From Alphaproteobacteria bacterium (GTDB taxonomy: Bacteria > Pseudomonadota > Alphaproteobacteria > Puniceispirillales > Puniceispirillaceae): a stretch of DNA of 37,578 nucleotides. Within the stretch, counting starts at the first letter, position 1. Each line of letters begins with the position of its first letter. Location: contig WTHY01000185.1 in assembly GCA_011522945.1 (NCBI GenBank), positions 1 through 37,578 on the forward strand. Direction: 5' to 3'. A model generated the notes under the pieces. The model saw only the letters and a list, made by a program, of their open reading frames with translations. It made no database searches and was not told the DNA's origin. Of this stretch, positions 21,848 to 32,488 are shown piece after piece. The position numbers and the translations under genes were made by a program.

Positions 21848-23755
21848 TTAGCCATGTTTCTGCTGTTTGCTCTCAACATGGTTTGTATCTTGAGGCGCAT
21901 TACCCGTGCCACGCCGTATATAGCGAATGAGCGCAACGATTGCAGCTGGTGTCAGGCCAGCAATACGATTTGCTTGTGCAATCGTTTCAGGCGCATGTCG
22001 CTTCAGCAAATCCTGGCTTTCAGCAGATAGACCGCCAATCACGGTATAATCTATCGATTCTGGTATCAAAAGCGCCTCATCTCTGCGCATAGCAGAGATA
22101 TCAGCCTGTTGTCTGCGCAGATAGCCTGAATAGCGGCAATCTGTTTCTAGCTGACTGTGCAGATTATTGGGGATTGAGGCTAGATCAGGCCATATCGTCA
22201 TACAATCCTGAAGAGACACACCCTCCAACGATAAGAGATCAGCTGCAGATCGCTTTTTGCCATCTCTTGGCACAGGTAAATTATGTGCCTCCAAAATTGT
22301 TGGTTTAGCCGGGTCCTGTTGCAACATAAGACGCGCTGAGATAAGGGCTGCTTCCTTGTCACGCCAATGCGCCTCTCGCGATGCGCTTACAAGACCTATC
22401 TGTATAGCCTTATCTGTAAGGCGTTGGTCTGCATTATCAGCGCGCAATAACAAACGATATTCTGCACGAGATGTGAACATCCTGTAAGGCTCAGGCGCAC
22501 CTCTTGTGATTAAATCATCTATCATGACACCGATATAGGCATCAGCTCTATCCAAAATAAAGGGTGTGTCTGAGCCTGACACTGAGAGCGCTGCATTTAC
22601 ACCTGCCATAAGGCCTTGTGCAGCTGCTTCCTCATAGCCAGTTGTGCCATTAATCTGTCCAGCCAGATACAAACCTGGCAGTTTTTTTAACTCTAATGTC
22701 CGCTTTAAAGCACGTGGGTCAACGAAATCATATTCAATCGCATAGCCAAATTGCAGAATTTTTGCCTGTTCCAAGCCAGCAATTGACGCAATCATCTCTG
22801 ACTGTACATCACGTGGCAGGCTTGTACTTATGCCATTTGGATAGACGGTGTGATCATCAAGCCCCTCAGGCTCTAGGAATATCTGATGAGAGTCTTTTTC
22901 TGCAAAACGATGGATTTTATCTTCTATCGACGGACAATAGCGCGGGCCCTGCCCCTCGATTTGACCTGAATAGACAGCAGATAAATGCAATGATTGCTGA
23001 ATAATCTGATGTGTTTTTGTGTTTGTGCGCGTAATACCACATGGAATTTGTGGCACTGTGATCTTGTCTGTCATTGTTGAGAATGGCACAGGTGGATCAT
23101 CTGCATGCTGTTCTTCTAATGCAGCCCAATCTATCGTTCTGCCATCCAGACGTGCAGGCGTACCTGTTTTTAGACGCCCTACGGGTAGATCGAGCGCCCG
23201 AAGAGATTGTGCTAAAGTATTTGACGGTTTTTCACCAAAACGACCAGCTTCCGTCCGCTCTGGGCCAAGATGTATGATACCGCCCAGAAATGTGCCTGTA
23301 GTCAAAACCACAGCCCCTGCTGTTATAAGCCTGCCATCCTCCATAATGAGGCCAGCCACACGGCCATGTTTCACGTGAAACGCACCAACAGCAGCTTCAA
23401 TCACCTGGAGATTATCTTGCTCAGCTAATATATTTTGAATGGCATGACGATATAATTTACGGTCAGCTTGAGATCGAGGCCCCTGAACTGCAGGGCCTCT
23501 CGACTTATTCAAAACACGAAACTGGATACCAGCCCTGTCAATTGCACGCGCCATTATGCCGTCAAGTGCATCTATTTCGCGCACGAGATGGCCTTTCCCC
23601 AGCCCACCTATCGCTGGATTACAGCTCATTTCCCCGATTTTCTCTGCATCCATCGTGATCAAGGCTGTAGATGCACCAAGGCGTGCGGCGGCGGCGGCTG
23701 CCTCTGTGCCAGCATGGCCACCGCCAACAACAAGGATGTCAAAATCTTGTGCCAT
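21848..23755 (-). CDS. mnmG: tRNA uridine-5-carboxymethylaminomethyl(34) synthesis enzyme MnmG
   Basis: [63 protein letters not shown]. Confidence 0.98.
   Translation of the reverse strand: MAQDFDILVVGGGHAGTEAAAAAARLGASTALITMDAEKIGEMSCNPAIGGLGKGHLVREIDALDGIMARAIDRAGIQFRVLNKSRGPAVQGPRSQADRKLYRHAIQNILAEQDNLQVIEAAVGAFHVKHGRVAGLIMEDGRLITAGAVVLTTGTFLGGIIHLGPERTEAGRFGEKPSNTLAQSLRALDLPVGRLKTGTPARLDGRTIDWAALEEQHADDPPVPFSTMTDKITVPQIPCGITRTNTKTHQIIQQSLHLSAVYSGQIEGQGPRYCPSIEDKIHRFAEKDSHQIFLEPEGLDDHTVYPNGISTSLPRDVQSEMIASIAGLEQAKILQFGYAIEYDFVDPRALKRTLELKKLPGLYLAGQINGTTGYEEAAAQGLMAGVNAALSVSGSDTPFILDRADAYIGVMIDDLITRGAPEPYRMFTSRAEYRLLLRADNADQRLTDKAIQIGLVSASREAHWRDKEAALISARLMLQQDPAKPTILEAHNLPVPRDGKKRSAADLLSLEGVSLQDCMTIWPDLASIPNNLHSQLETDCRYSGYLRRQQADISAMRRDEALLIPESIDYTVIGGLSAESQDLLKRHAPETIAQANRIAGLTPAAIVALIRYIRRGTGNAPQDTNHVESKQQKHG
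23367..23382. promoter_or_regulatory. parS site 2 (TGTTTCACGTGAAACG)
   Basis: 15/16 to canonical parS. Confidence 0.88.
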
Positions 23756-24361
23756 AATCAGCTATCAATCTGTTGAAAATCACGTGGTTACTATAAGTAT
23801 CAAACCTGCCGCACTTTATAGGCAAATCGATGTAATTGTCAAAACATGGTATGAGAGATGTGCAGATGTCATGTGGCAATTATTCGACCATGTGATGGGA
23901 ATATAGCGACATATCCTGCGCTTGGTTTCATGATACATCCCTGACTACCATTGAAAGCAGATGCAGCCGATAGTTCCAGATTAGTCACAAATCACGCAAA
24001 TGCGTAAATTATAGCGCTATCTGCACATATAGCTGTGCTGTCTTCGTGTTTTTGAGGCTAAAATGCCAGCATTGCGCACAATAACAAGCAGGCTATTTCA
24101 AATGCCGCTATTTGAGATATTCTGCCTTGCAAAGTGACAGCATCTATATCTCATTAGATTTGATATATAGCTTCGCTTATAGGCATCAGCGCTGAGTTGA
24201 CCTAGCACGATCTGGCATGACCTGGCATCATAGGCAACATTATCACATATGCGCTTACGTGCCTGCCATTTAGTGACTACCTGCCTAACCTCTTGGCATA
24301 TTGCAATTTGCAGATATAAAGCAAATGCGGCCTAAAGCTATCAGGCGAATGCCCTATAGTG

Positions 24362-25726
24362 TCATTTTCCAATACAGAAGGCTGTAAATATATGGTCTAG
24401 CAGATCTTCAATATCCACATCTCCTGTTAGCCTGCCAAGCGCATCTGCAGCACGTCTATACTCTTCAGCTACTAGCTCAGGTGTAGATGTAACATCAAGC
24501 GACAGGGCATCAGTTAAGGCAGATACAGCTGTTTCAATTGCGTGCCTATGACGCGCCCGCGTTATAAGAGGGGCCTCTTCAGCTGACTGTAAATAGGATA
24601 GAGATTGCCACAAATAGGCCTCAAGCTTGGCAATATCCCTATCAGCATTAGCGCCACCAAGGGCTAGCAATAAAGCCTGTTCTGGCAAGTCTTGTATCTG
24701 CGCGTCAAGTTTATCAGCCTTATTTGCAATCACAATATGATCAGCTACACCCCATGCCAGAAGCGCCTGATAATGGTTTGGCCAGTCAGGATCGCTAATA
24801 TCCAAGACAATTATAACAAGATGCGCAGACCCTGCTGCAGCCTTGGCCCGCAAAATGCCCTCACCTTCTACAACATCATCTGTCTCACGATATCCGGCTG
24901 TGTCTCGTACTGTTACAGAAATGCCCTCAATATCAAGATGTACCTCAATCACATCTCTGGTTGTGCCGGCTTGATCAGAAATAATGGCCGCCGGCCGTTT
25001 TGCTAAGGCGTTTAGCGTGGTGGACTTACCTGCATTTACAGGTCCGATTAAGGCTATTTCCACACCGTCTCTGATAATTTCACCAACATGACCATCATCT
25101 AAATGTTGACCCAAAAGAGATAGGAGGCGCCTGGAAGTCTGCTGCAACCTATCCAAAATAGATGTTGGTAATTCTTCATCTGCAAAATCAATAATGGCAG
25201 CCAATTCAGCATTTAGAGCAATAAGAGATAAGCGCCACGCTTGTGCAGCTTTATGCAACACACCAGAAATTTGCCGACTTGCCTGACGTCTCTGCGATTC
25301 TGTATCAGCATCAATTAGATCAGCTAGCCCCTCAACTTCCGATATCGTCATTTTTCCATTATCTAGCGCCCGTCTGGAAAATTCGCCCGCAGCTGCTGGA
25401 CGATATTCATCAGCCTTTGCAAGTCTGTCTGTTATGGCTGCGATAACTGCCGGACTTCCATGACAATGTATCTCTAAAACAGCTTCGCCGGTTGGGCTAT
25501 TTGCCGCTGGAAATGACAGGCACATCACTTCATCAAGTACTGACCCATCATCAAGCTGTAATCTAACAAATCGCATTTCCCGATTATAGGATGGTTTCAC
25601 GTGAAACAAATCAAGTGCATCTAATGCGCTAGGACCACTTAATCTGATAATGGCAATTGCTGATCTACCTGGCGGTGTTGCAAGCGCGAAAATTGTTTCA
25701 GCTGATATGTCTTTATGTAATGACAA
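24362..25726 (-). CDS. mnmE: tRNA modification GTPase MnmE
   Basis: IFALATPPGRSAIAIIRLSGP; GPVNAGKSTTLNAL; DTAGYRETDDVVE; C-terminal FCIGK. Confidence 0.98.
   Translation of the reverse strand: MSLHKDISAETIFALATPPGRSAIAIIRLSGPSALDALDLFHVKPSYNREMRFVRLQLDDGSVLDEVMCLSFPAANSPTGEAVLEIHCHGSPAVIAAITDRLAKADEYRPAAAGEFSRRALDNGKMTISEVEGLADLIDADTESQRRQASRQISGVLHKAAQAWRLSLIALNAELAAIIDFADEELPTSILDRLQQTSRRLLSLLGQHLDDGHVGEIIRDGVEIALIGPVNAGKSTTLNALAKRPAAIISDQAGTTRDVIEVHLDIEGISVTVRDTAGYRETDDVVEGEGILRAKAAAGSAHLVIIVLDISDPDWPNHYQALLAWGVADHIVIANKADKLDAQIQDLPEQALLLALGGANADRDIAKLEAYLWQSLSYLQSAEEAPLITRARHRHAIETAVSALTDALSLDVTSTPELVAEEYRRAADALGRLTGDVDIEDLLDHIFTAFCIGK
25593..25608. promoter_or_regulatory. parS site 3 (GGTTTCACGTGAAACA)
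   Basis: 15/16 to canonical parS with the 14-bp core GTTTCACGTGAAAC perfect. Confidence 0.88.
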
Positions 25727-25907
25727 AAAATATTACCTCGTCTTATCATATATGTATGCAGATATGGCTATGTGGGTCTTATGGCTCTTTATCACGAATG
25801 GTGACAGCTTAGGCAAGGCTGAATGTAACAAGGGGCAACTCTATAGATGGCCGCGATGCCTTATGTATCATCAATAAACACCCCCAATCTCTCAGGAGGC
25901 CCAGACT

Positions 25908-26429
25908 ATGCAGCTTGACACGGATACAGCTATCCTCACGACAGAGTTAGGCTATATGCGCCCTGTTGCAAGCCGTGACGGTCTTGTTCGTCTAGACTGG
26001 CAACAGGCGCCGTTTCAGCCGCTGACAGACAATGCCATTCCCAACAATCATCTTGATATCGCCTGCCAGGCAGCGAGCGAAATCGCAGATTACTTAAAAG
26101 GCGTTAGGCAGGATTTCACCGTGCCCGTCGATTTCGCCCAATTTACCACTGCTATGAGAGCTTGGTATCAGGTACTTCTAACCGTTCCCTATGGGCATAT
26201 TTGGTCATATGGAGAGTTGGCAAAGGCCTGGGGGAACCCTAAAGCTGCACGCCCTGCCGGACAGGCATGTCGCCGCAATCCTATCCCTATCATCATACCA
26301 TGCCATAGAATTAATACCTCGGCTGGCGGGCCAAACCAATATTCTGGTGGCTCAGAAACAACACCAACCGATGCTGGAAATCTTAGCCGCAAACTTTGGT
26401 TACAAGATATGGAATCACATTATAGGTAA
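25908..26429 (+). CDS. Methylated-DNA--protein-cysteine methyltransferase (Ogt/MGMT family)
   Basis: TVPYGHIWSYGELAKAWGNPKAARPAGQACRRNPIPIIIPCHRI; active-site PCHR. Confidence 0.93.
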   Translation: MQLDTDTAILTTELGYMRPVASRDGLVRLDWQQAPFQPLTDNAIPNNHLDIACQAASEIADYLKGVRQDFTVPVDFAQFTTAMRAWYQVLLTVPYGHIWSYGELAKAWGNPKAARPAGQACRRNPIPIIIPCHRINTSAGGPNQYSGGSETTPTDAGNLSRKLWLQDMESHYR

Positions 26430-27053
26430 TCGAAAGCTGTTAGATGCGTCAGACCAGTGCCTTTCCTATAAGTAGCGCCATAATCTCATCATATAGATAT
26501 TATTCTTGATACAAATATTAGCTTAGGTCGGAAGCTATCATATAAACCATCAATAAGGATCGACTGATAATAACATGATTGGTCACCCCATTATGGGCAT
26601 AGCTAAGATACCGCTTGATTGCCTGTAAAATCGGAGGTTGTGACTAGCCTTAAGAGGCTATCATGAATCTAGCTATAAAAGCCTCAATATTCCTAGTCTC
26701 GTTTCGTGCCAAAAGACGATATCTCATTAATGATATCACCTCATACGTTTCGCATAGGTATCACGGAGATAATCCGGCACAGAGCCGCGGCAGTTTTACA
26801 TAATTTTTCAAACACTGAAGCGGGTTGCAAAACCCCGTCTTAACTCACAGCGGTCGCAGGCCTGCAGTCTAGTCGCAAATATCCAGTCAGTTGTAAATTT
26901 CAGCTTTTTACCGTCAGCGCGCCTTATCCTGCCCCTAATATTCTATTGCAAGGTCTATTCTAATTTCGGCCGTTTTCGCATTAAGTCAGGGCGCAAGATT
27001 GCCCTACTGCTCACCTGCGATAAACATTATTGGCAAATGCGATATGAAGCAGA

Positions 27054-28325
27054 TTAGCTATTCATCTGTTCAAAGAAATCATCATTTGTCTTGGCATGAC
27101 GCAGTTTATCAGACAAGAACTCCATCGCATCAACAGGACCCATCTGCATAAGAATACGCCTTAAGACCCACATTTTTGACAAGGTGGCTTTATCAACTAG
27201 TAGCTCTTCCTTACGTGTACCAGATTTTGTGATATCAATAGCTGGGAAGACACGCTTGTCAGATAGTTTGCGATCAAGCACAACTTCACTATTACCTGTG
27301 CCTTTAAACTCTTCAAAAATGACTTCATCCATGCGAGACCCTGTTTCGATAAGGGCCGTCGCTATGATGGTGAGAGACCCACCTTCTTCAACATTGCGGG
27401 CGGCACCAAAGAAGCGCTTTGGTCTTTGTAAGGCATTAGCATCCACGCCGCCTGTAAGGACCTTACCAGATGATGGCACAACGGTATTATAAGCCCGCGC
27501 CAGGCGCGTAATAGAATCAAGCAAAATCACAACATCGCGCTTATGTTCCACAAGGCGCTTTGCTTTTTCTATAACCATATCAGTTACTTGCACATGTCGT
27601 GACGCTGGTTCATCAAATGTTGATGAAATCACTTCACCTTTGACAGATCGCTGCATATCTGTGACTTCTTCTGGCCTTTCATCGATCAACAGCACAATAA
27701 GATAAACCTCAGGATGATTCTCTGAAATCGCATGTGCAATAGATTGCAGCATCATTGTCTTACCCGTGCGAGGCGGTGCGACAATCAAGCCACGCTGACC
27801 TTTACCCATTGGCGATACTAAATCCATCACACGTGGGGTTTTATCTTTATTGTCCGGATTATATGGCAGCTCCATAGTGAGCTTTTCATCTGGATAGAGC
27901 GGCGTTAAATTATCGAAATTAATCCTGTGACGAACCGCATCTGGGTCCTGGAAATTAATGGATTCCACCTTAAGAAGTGCAAAATACCGCTCACCATCTT
28001 TTGGTGCTCTTATCTCACCTTCGACCGTATCTCCTGTTCGCAATCCAAAACGGCGTACCTGTGAGGGTGAGATATAGATATCATCTGGACCAGGCAAATA
28101 ATTCGATTCTGGCGCTCGCAAAAAACCAAAACCATCAGATAAGACTTCCAAAACACCACTGCCGCGAATAGTTACATCATTTTCAGCAAGAAGTTTTAGA
28201 ATGGCAAACATCATATCTTGCGTACGCAATGTTGATGCATTTTCCACTTCTAATTCTTCAGCATAAGCTAATAATTCAGCTGGTGATTTTCTTTTTAATT
28301 CTTCGAGGTGCATAGCAGCCACCAC
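27054..28325 (-). CDS. rho: Transcription termination factor Rho
   Basis: [37 protein letters not shown]; start probably [11 protein letters not shown] at 28313. Confidence 0.98.
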   Translation of the reverse strand: MVAAMHLEELKRKSPAELLAYAEELEVENASTLRTQDMMFAILKLLAENDVTIRGSGVLEVLSDGFGFLRAPESNYLPGPDDIYISPSQVRRFGLRTGDTVEGEIRAPKDGERYFALLKVESINFQDPDAVRHRINFDNLTPLYPDEKLTMELPYNPDNKDKTPRVMDLVSPMGKGQRGLIVAPPRTGKTMMLQSIAHAISENHPEVYLIVLLIDERPEEVTDMQRSVKGEVISSTFDEPASRHVQVTDMVIEKAKRLVEHKRDVVILLDSITRLARAYNTVVPSSGKVLTGGVDANALQRPKRFFGAARNVEEGGSLTIIATALIETGSRMDEVIFEEFKGTGNSEVVLDRKLSDKRVFPAIDITKSGTRKEELLVDKATLSKMWVLRRILMQMGPVDAMEFLSDKLRHAKTNDDFFEQMNS

Positions 28326-28473
28326 TATAATCTATGTATGGAAGGTTATCAGTCGTCTTGAAACAATCTGAGAGAGAATTGCCCTTTATAAAAGAGCGAC
28401 GCACCGAATGGGCATGCCTACATAATTTGCCAGACTCTAAGAATTGTCAAGTAAAAGCCATAAAGCATAGGTT

Positions 28474-28902
28474 TTAGAATGGTTCTACAACCGCCATCAC
28501 CACAATTATGATAAGCAATAAAAAGGGCATTTCGTTCCAAATACGATAGGCGGTATGTTTTAGTGGGTCTTCATCAGCTTCTAATTTTCGACGCATACGC
28601 GAAAACACCATATGAAGCCCTGTCATAAGCACCACGCAACTTAGCTTTATCCACATCCATGGCATGGATAGTAATCCTGGATTTAAATGCAACATCCAGA
28701 GACCAAATGCCCAGCTAAAGATCATTGCCGGGTTCATAATCCCTTTTAACAAGCGGCGTTCCATTAATTTAAAGGTCAGCGCCCGCGCAGACCCAATCTC
28801 AACCATCGCATGATATACAAATAACCGTGGTAAATATAAAAGCCCTGCCATCCACGCAAAAACAGATATCAAATGTAATGCTTTAACCCATTGATAATCC
28901 AT
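28474..28902 (-). CDS. hemJ: Protoporphyrinogen oxidase HemJ
   Basis: ALHLISVFAWMAGLLYLPRLFVYH; membrane protein; between rho and hemE. Confidence 0.9.
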   Translation of the reverse strand: MDYQWVKALHLISVFAWMAGLLYLPRLFVYHAMVEIGSARALTFKLMERRLLKGIMNPAMIFSWAFGLWMLHLNPGLLSMPWMWIKLSCVVLMTGLHMVFSRMRRKLEADEDPLKHTAYRIWNEMPFLLLIIIVVMAVVEPF

Positions 28903-28903
28903 A

Positions 28904-29923
28904 TTATTTGCCTCTTACTAACGATACTAATTTCGCCAAATGCTCAGGCGGTGTCGGTGGAGTTATGCCATGACCTAAATTAAAGATATGTGGTCGGTCT
29001 GAGCAGGCCTCTAATATAGCGTCTACAGCCTGTTCCATTTCTGGACCAGCAGACAAGAGTGATAAGGGGTCAAGATTTCCCTGCAATGCCATATGTGTTG
29101 GTAGTGTTTTAGCAGCCCATAGTAAATCAGTATTATGATCCACCGCTATTGCTTGGCAATCAACTCTATCAGCAAATGCAATGAGGCCTTCCCCTATTTG
29201 TTTGGGAAAATAAATAACTGGCTGCATAATGCCACGGGATCTCAAACCAGCAATAATTTTTTGCGCTGGCTCTATCACCATCATATTACGATGTGAGGCT
29301 GGTACAGCTCCTGCCCAGCTATCAAACAACATTAGCACATTCGCACCAGCTTCTGCCTGCACAGTTAAGAACTGAATGATCGCTTCAACTAATTGTTCTA
29401 ATAGTTTTTCTATGCCTGCCCTATCTGACCATAACCAGTTACGACAGGTTGCAAAATCTCTTGAACTGCCACCTTCTGCCATATAGGTGATTAATGTCCA
29501 AGGTGCACCGGAAAATCCTATAAGTGCCGTTTCTGACGGTAGATTTTGCCGTGTGAGACGAATAGCCTCTCCAACAGGTGCCCATTTATCAGGCAAACCT
29601 TCTAATAGATCATCTGATAAGGACCCAGCTGTTTCAAGAGGGGTTAATTTTGGACCATCACCTGTGATAAAATGTACATTTCGCTCCAAAGCCCATGGCA
29701 CCATAAGAATATCAGAAAAAATTATCGCTGCATCTAAACCAAACCGTCTAATAGGCTGAAGTGTTACTTCACTTGCTTTATCAGGCGTTAAGCAAAAGGA
29801 AATAAAATCTGTCGTTGTTGCCCTAACAGCACGATATTCCGCTAAATACCGTCCTGCCTGACGCATAACCCACATGGGTGGTGGTGTTATTTTCTGACCT
29901 GATAAAGTGTCGAGTAATTTCAT
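28904..29923 (-). CDS. hemE: Uroporphyrinogen decarboxylase
   Basis: PPPMWVMRQAGRYLAEYRAVR; IIFSDILMVPWALE; FNLGHGITPPTPPEHL. Confidence 0.98.
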   Translation of the reverse strand: MKLLDTLSGQKITPPPMWVMRQAGRYLAEYRAVRATTTDFISFCLTPDKASEVTLQPIRRFGLDAAIIFSDILMVPWALERNVHFITGDGPKLTPLETAGSLSDDLLEGLPDKWAPVGEAIRLTRQNLPSETALIGFSGAPWTLITYMAEGGSSRDFATCRNWLWSDRAGIEKLLEQLVEAIIQFLTVQAEAGANVLMLFDSWAGAVPASHRNMMVIEPAQKIIAGLRSRGIMQPVIYFPKQIGEGLIAFADRVDCQAIAVDHNTDLLWAAKTLPTHMALQGNLDPLSLLSAGPEMEQAVDAILEACSDRPHIFNLGHGITPPTPPEHLAKLVSLVRGK

Positions 29924-29939
29924 AAAGACCTCTTTATGC

Positions 29940-30417
29940 CTAGCCTGTCACACATTTATGAAAGGCTATTATAAATAAATATATATATATAATTTATTGT
30001 TGTTGTTTATATGTAGGGTGAAAATAGGGGATTACACTTATCTGCTAAACTTATCCCCATATTTTTACACAAAATTTTAAAATGATTTCCTTGGGATTGC
30101 TTGGTTTTAATCCTTAGTTATCAATATTTGAAGATATGGGTATAACTTTATTCATAATAGATATTTTTTGGGGATAATTATCGTAATTTGTGCGTAACTA
30201 GAGCTGCTCCGGCGTTTTATCCACATATATGTCGTGTCCTACAGCAAATAACCAATCATTATAAACAGTTCAGCTAAAGCTGTGTGTTTGAGGGGTAATA
30301 GATGACAAATATCCGGTTTTATAAACAGCCTATCACAAATCTACTTATATGAAGGTTTGTAGATAAAGCTAACGAAACAAGGATGACAGGCTTTTCCCTG
30401 ACTGCTACATCAATATC
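29940..30417. other. oriC: Predicted chromosomal replication origin (oriC)
   Basis: Between hemE and the DUF299/PPSR gene, as in Caulobacter Cori; AT-rich tract 29966-30010; DnaA box TTATCCACA 30217-30225 plus one-mismatch boxes at 30051, 30063, 30169(-), 30189(-), 30259, 30319 and 30358(-); flanking genes diverge. Confidence 0.9.
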
Positions 30418-31251
30418 ATGACTGATAAACCATTACATCTTCATCTCATATCAGACTCCACTGGCGAGACAGTGCATCAAACAGCCAGAGCAGCCTTGGC
30501 ACAATTCTCCGATAGGGATATCACCGAGCATATTTGGACACTTATCCGTTCTGTTCCACATGTGGATGCGTTTGAGAATTCACTACGGAAAAATCCGGGC
30601 ATTGTTTTATATTCTGTTGTTGATCCAGCTATCAGAAAAGAAATTGAAGATAGATGTAGACGCCATGCCGTGCCCTCCTTATCCATATTAGATCCGCTTG
30701 TTGATTTATTTTCATCTGTATTTGGTGAACAAAAACAACAAAGACCAGGTGCGCAACATCAGTTAGACCGTGCGTATTTTAAGCGTATGGCAGCCGTAGA
30801 ATTTGCGGTTAATCACGATGATGGCCTGAATATGAATAATGTGCATGAGGCTGACATATTATTAGTTGGTGTGTCTCGAACATCAAAGACCCCCACATCC
30901 ATGTATCTCGCTAATCGTGGCTACCGTGTAGCCAATTATGCATTAGTGCCGAATGTGCCTTTTCCGATTGAATATCTGGCAGATAAAAAGCCATTCGTCG
31001 TTGGTCTGACAACAGATCCAAAACGCTTAATACAGGTACGTCGCAACAGGCTTGAGCATATGCGTGACAAGCAAAACGTAAATTATGCAGATATGGATCA
31101 AGTCGCTGGTGAATTACGAGAGGCGCAACGCCTATTTGCTCGCAATAACTGGCCGGTATTAAATGTGTCTCGCCGCTCGATAGAGGAGACAGCTGCCTCA
31201 ATCATTCACTTATATACACAATCAATAGAAACAGCTGATGAAGACTCATAA
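30418..31251 (+). CDS. Pyruvate, water dikinase regulatory protein (PPSR/DUF299 kinase-phosphorylase)
   Basis: LHLISDSTGETVHQTARAAL; DILLVGVSRTSKTPTSMYLANRGY. Confidence 0.95.
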   Translation: MTDKPLHLHLISDSTGETVHQTARAALAQFSDRDITEHIWTLIRSVPHVDAFENSLRKNPGIVLYSVVDPAIRKEIEDRCRRHAVPSLSILDPLVDLFSSVFGEQKQQRPGAQHQLDRAYFKRMAAVEFAVNHDDGLNMNNVHEADILLVGVSRTSKTPTSMYLANRGYRVANYALVPNVPFPIEYLADKKPFVVGLTTDPKRLIQVRRNRLEHMRDKQNVNYADMDQVAGELREAQRLFARNNWPVLNVSRRSIEETAASIIHLYTQSIETADEDS

Positions 31252-31894
31252 TCTACACAAATGGCGCTTGCCTAATCAAAAAATTATCCTGGCATCGACA
31301 AGTGCGACACGCCAAAAGATGTTGGCGGATGCTGGTCTTGATTTTGAGGCTATAGCTGCGCCTATTGACGAAGAGGCTATACGCAAATCGGCTGAGGCAG
31401 ACCTTATGCCACCCTTAGATGTGGCTATATTGCTGGCAGAGCTAAAAGCCCAAAGATTAGCAATACAGGGTATAAATGACACGATCATAGGATGTGACCA
31501 ACTATTAGAATGTGAAGGCATCTTATATGGAAAACCCAAGACCAAATCCTCAGCAGCGTCACAATTATTGCAGTTATCTGGCAAGCAACATAGGCTCATA
31601 ACGGCGGCTGTGATTTTCCAAAATGGCCAAAGAGTATGGCACGCACATGCAGCGCCCAGACTGGCCATTCGCACTATGACTGAAGATGAAATAGAGGCTT
31701 ATTTAGATCGAATAGGAGATGCTGCCTTTTTCAGCCCAGGCTCTTATCAAATTGAGGGCTTTGGCGCGCAAATCCTGTCTATGTGCGATGGCGATCCATA
31801 TGCAATTTTAGGTATGCCACTTCTCGATATTCTTGGTTTTTTGCGCAATCATGGATTAAAGCTCCAAGCAGATATTGTGAGAGATGATGTCTAG
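31238..31894 (+). CDS. maf: Maf-like nucleotide pyrophosphatase
   Basis: IILASTSATRQKMLADAGLDFEAIAAPIDEEAIR; GCDQLLECEGILYGKP. Confidence 0.93.
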   Translation: MKTHNLHKWRLPNQKIILASTSATRQKMLADAGLDFEAIAAPIDEEAIRKSAEADLMPPLDVAILLAELKAQRLAIQGINDTIIGCDQLLECEGILYGKPKTKSSAASQLLQLSGKQHRLITAAVIFQNGQRVWHAHAAPRLAIRTMTEDEIEAYLDRIGDAAFFSPGSYQIEGFGAQILSMCDGDPYAILGMPLLDILGFLRNHGLKLQADIVRDDV

Positions 31895-32480
31895 GTCCGG
31901 TCAGATTATTGGTCTGACAGGATCTATAGCTGCAGGGAAATCAACTGCCGCACATATATGTCGTCAGATGGGGTTGCCAGTGCATGATTCTGATAAGGTC
32001 GTGCATAAGCTACTCGGCCCAAATGGTGTTGCTGTGCCTGTAATTCTGCAAAAATTTGGTCCTGTTGGTGATAGTGATGCTGGTATAGATAGGCAGGCAC
32101 TTGGGCAGATAATTTTTGGTGATCCCATAGCAAAAAATTGGCTGGAAAATCTACTTCATCCACTTGTGGAGCAGGACCGCACACGATTTATTCGCCAGTA
32201 TAAAGTCTGGGGGTATAAAAAAATTATTCTAGATGTGCCGCTCCTATTTGAAGTGGGGGCAGATAGAATTTGTGATAGCGTCATTACAGTTTGGGCGCCC
32301 GCATTTTTACGTCAACAACGCGCTTTGATGCGCCCTGGCATGACAGAAGAAAAATATCAGCAGATTATTGCCGCACAATTACCACAAACAGAAAAAATAC
32401 GGCTAAGTGATTTGTCACTTCCCTCAGGACTTGGTTATGCTGAAACGAGACGTCGTCTTAAGCGGTTTTTGGCAAAATAG
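31884..32480 (+). CDS. coaE: Dephospho-CoA kinase
   Basis: [49 protein letters not shown]. Confidence 0.96.
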   Translation: MMSRSGQIIGLTGSIAAGKSTAAHICRQMGLPVHDSDKVVHKLLGPNGVAVPVILQKFGPVGDSDAGIDRQALGQIIFGDPIAKNWLENLLHPLVEQDRTRFIRQYKVWGYKKIILDVPLLFEVGADRICDSVITVWAPAFLRQQRALMRPGMTEEKYQQIIAAQLPQTEKIRLSDLSLPSGLGYAETRRRLKRFLAK

Positions 32481-32488
32481 AGAGAAGC

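Noticed and set aside
23776-24361. Possible decayed gene in the 585-bp mnmG-mnmE gap
   Set aside because: No frame gave recognisable protein similarity; only short dyads seen.
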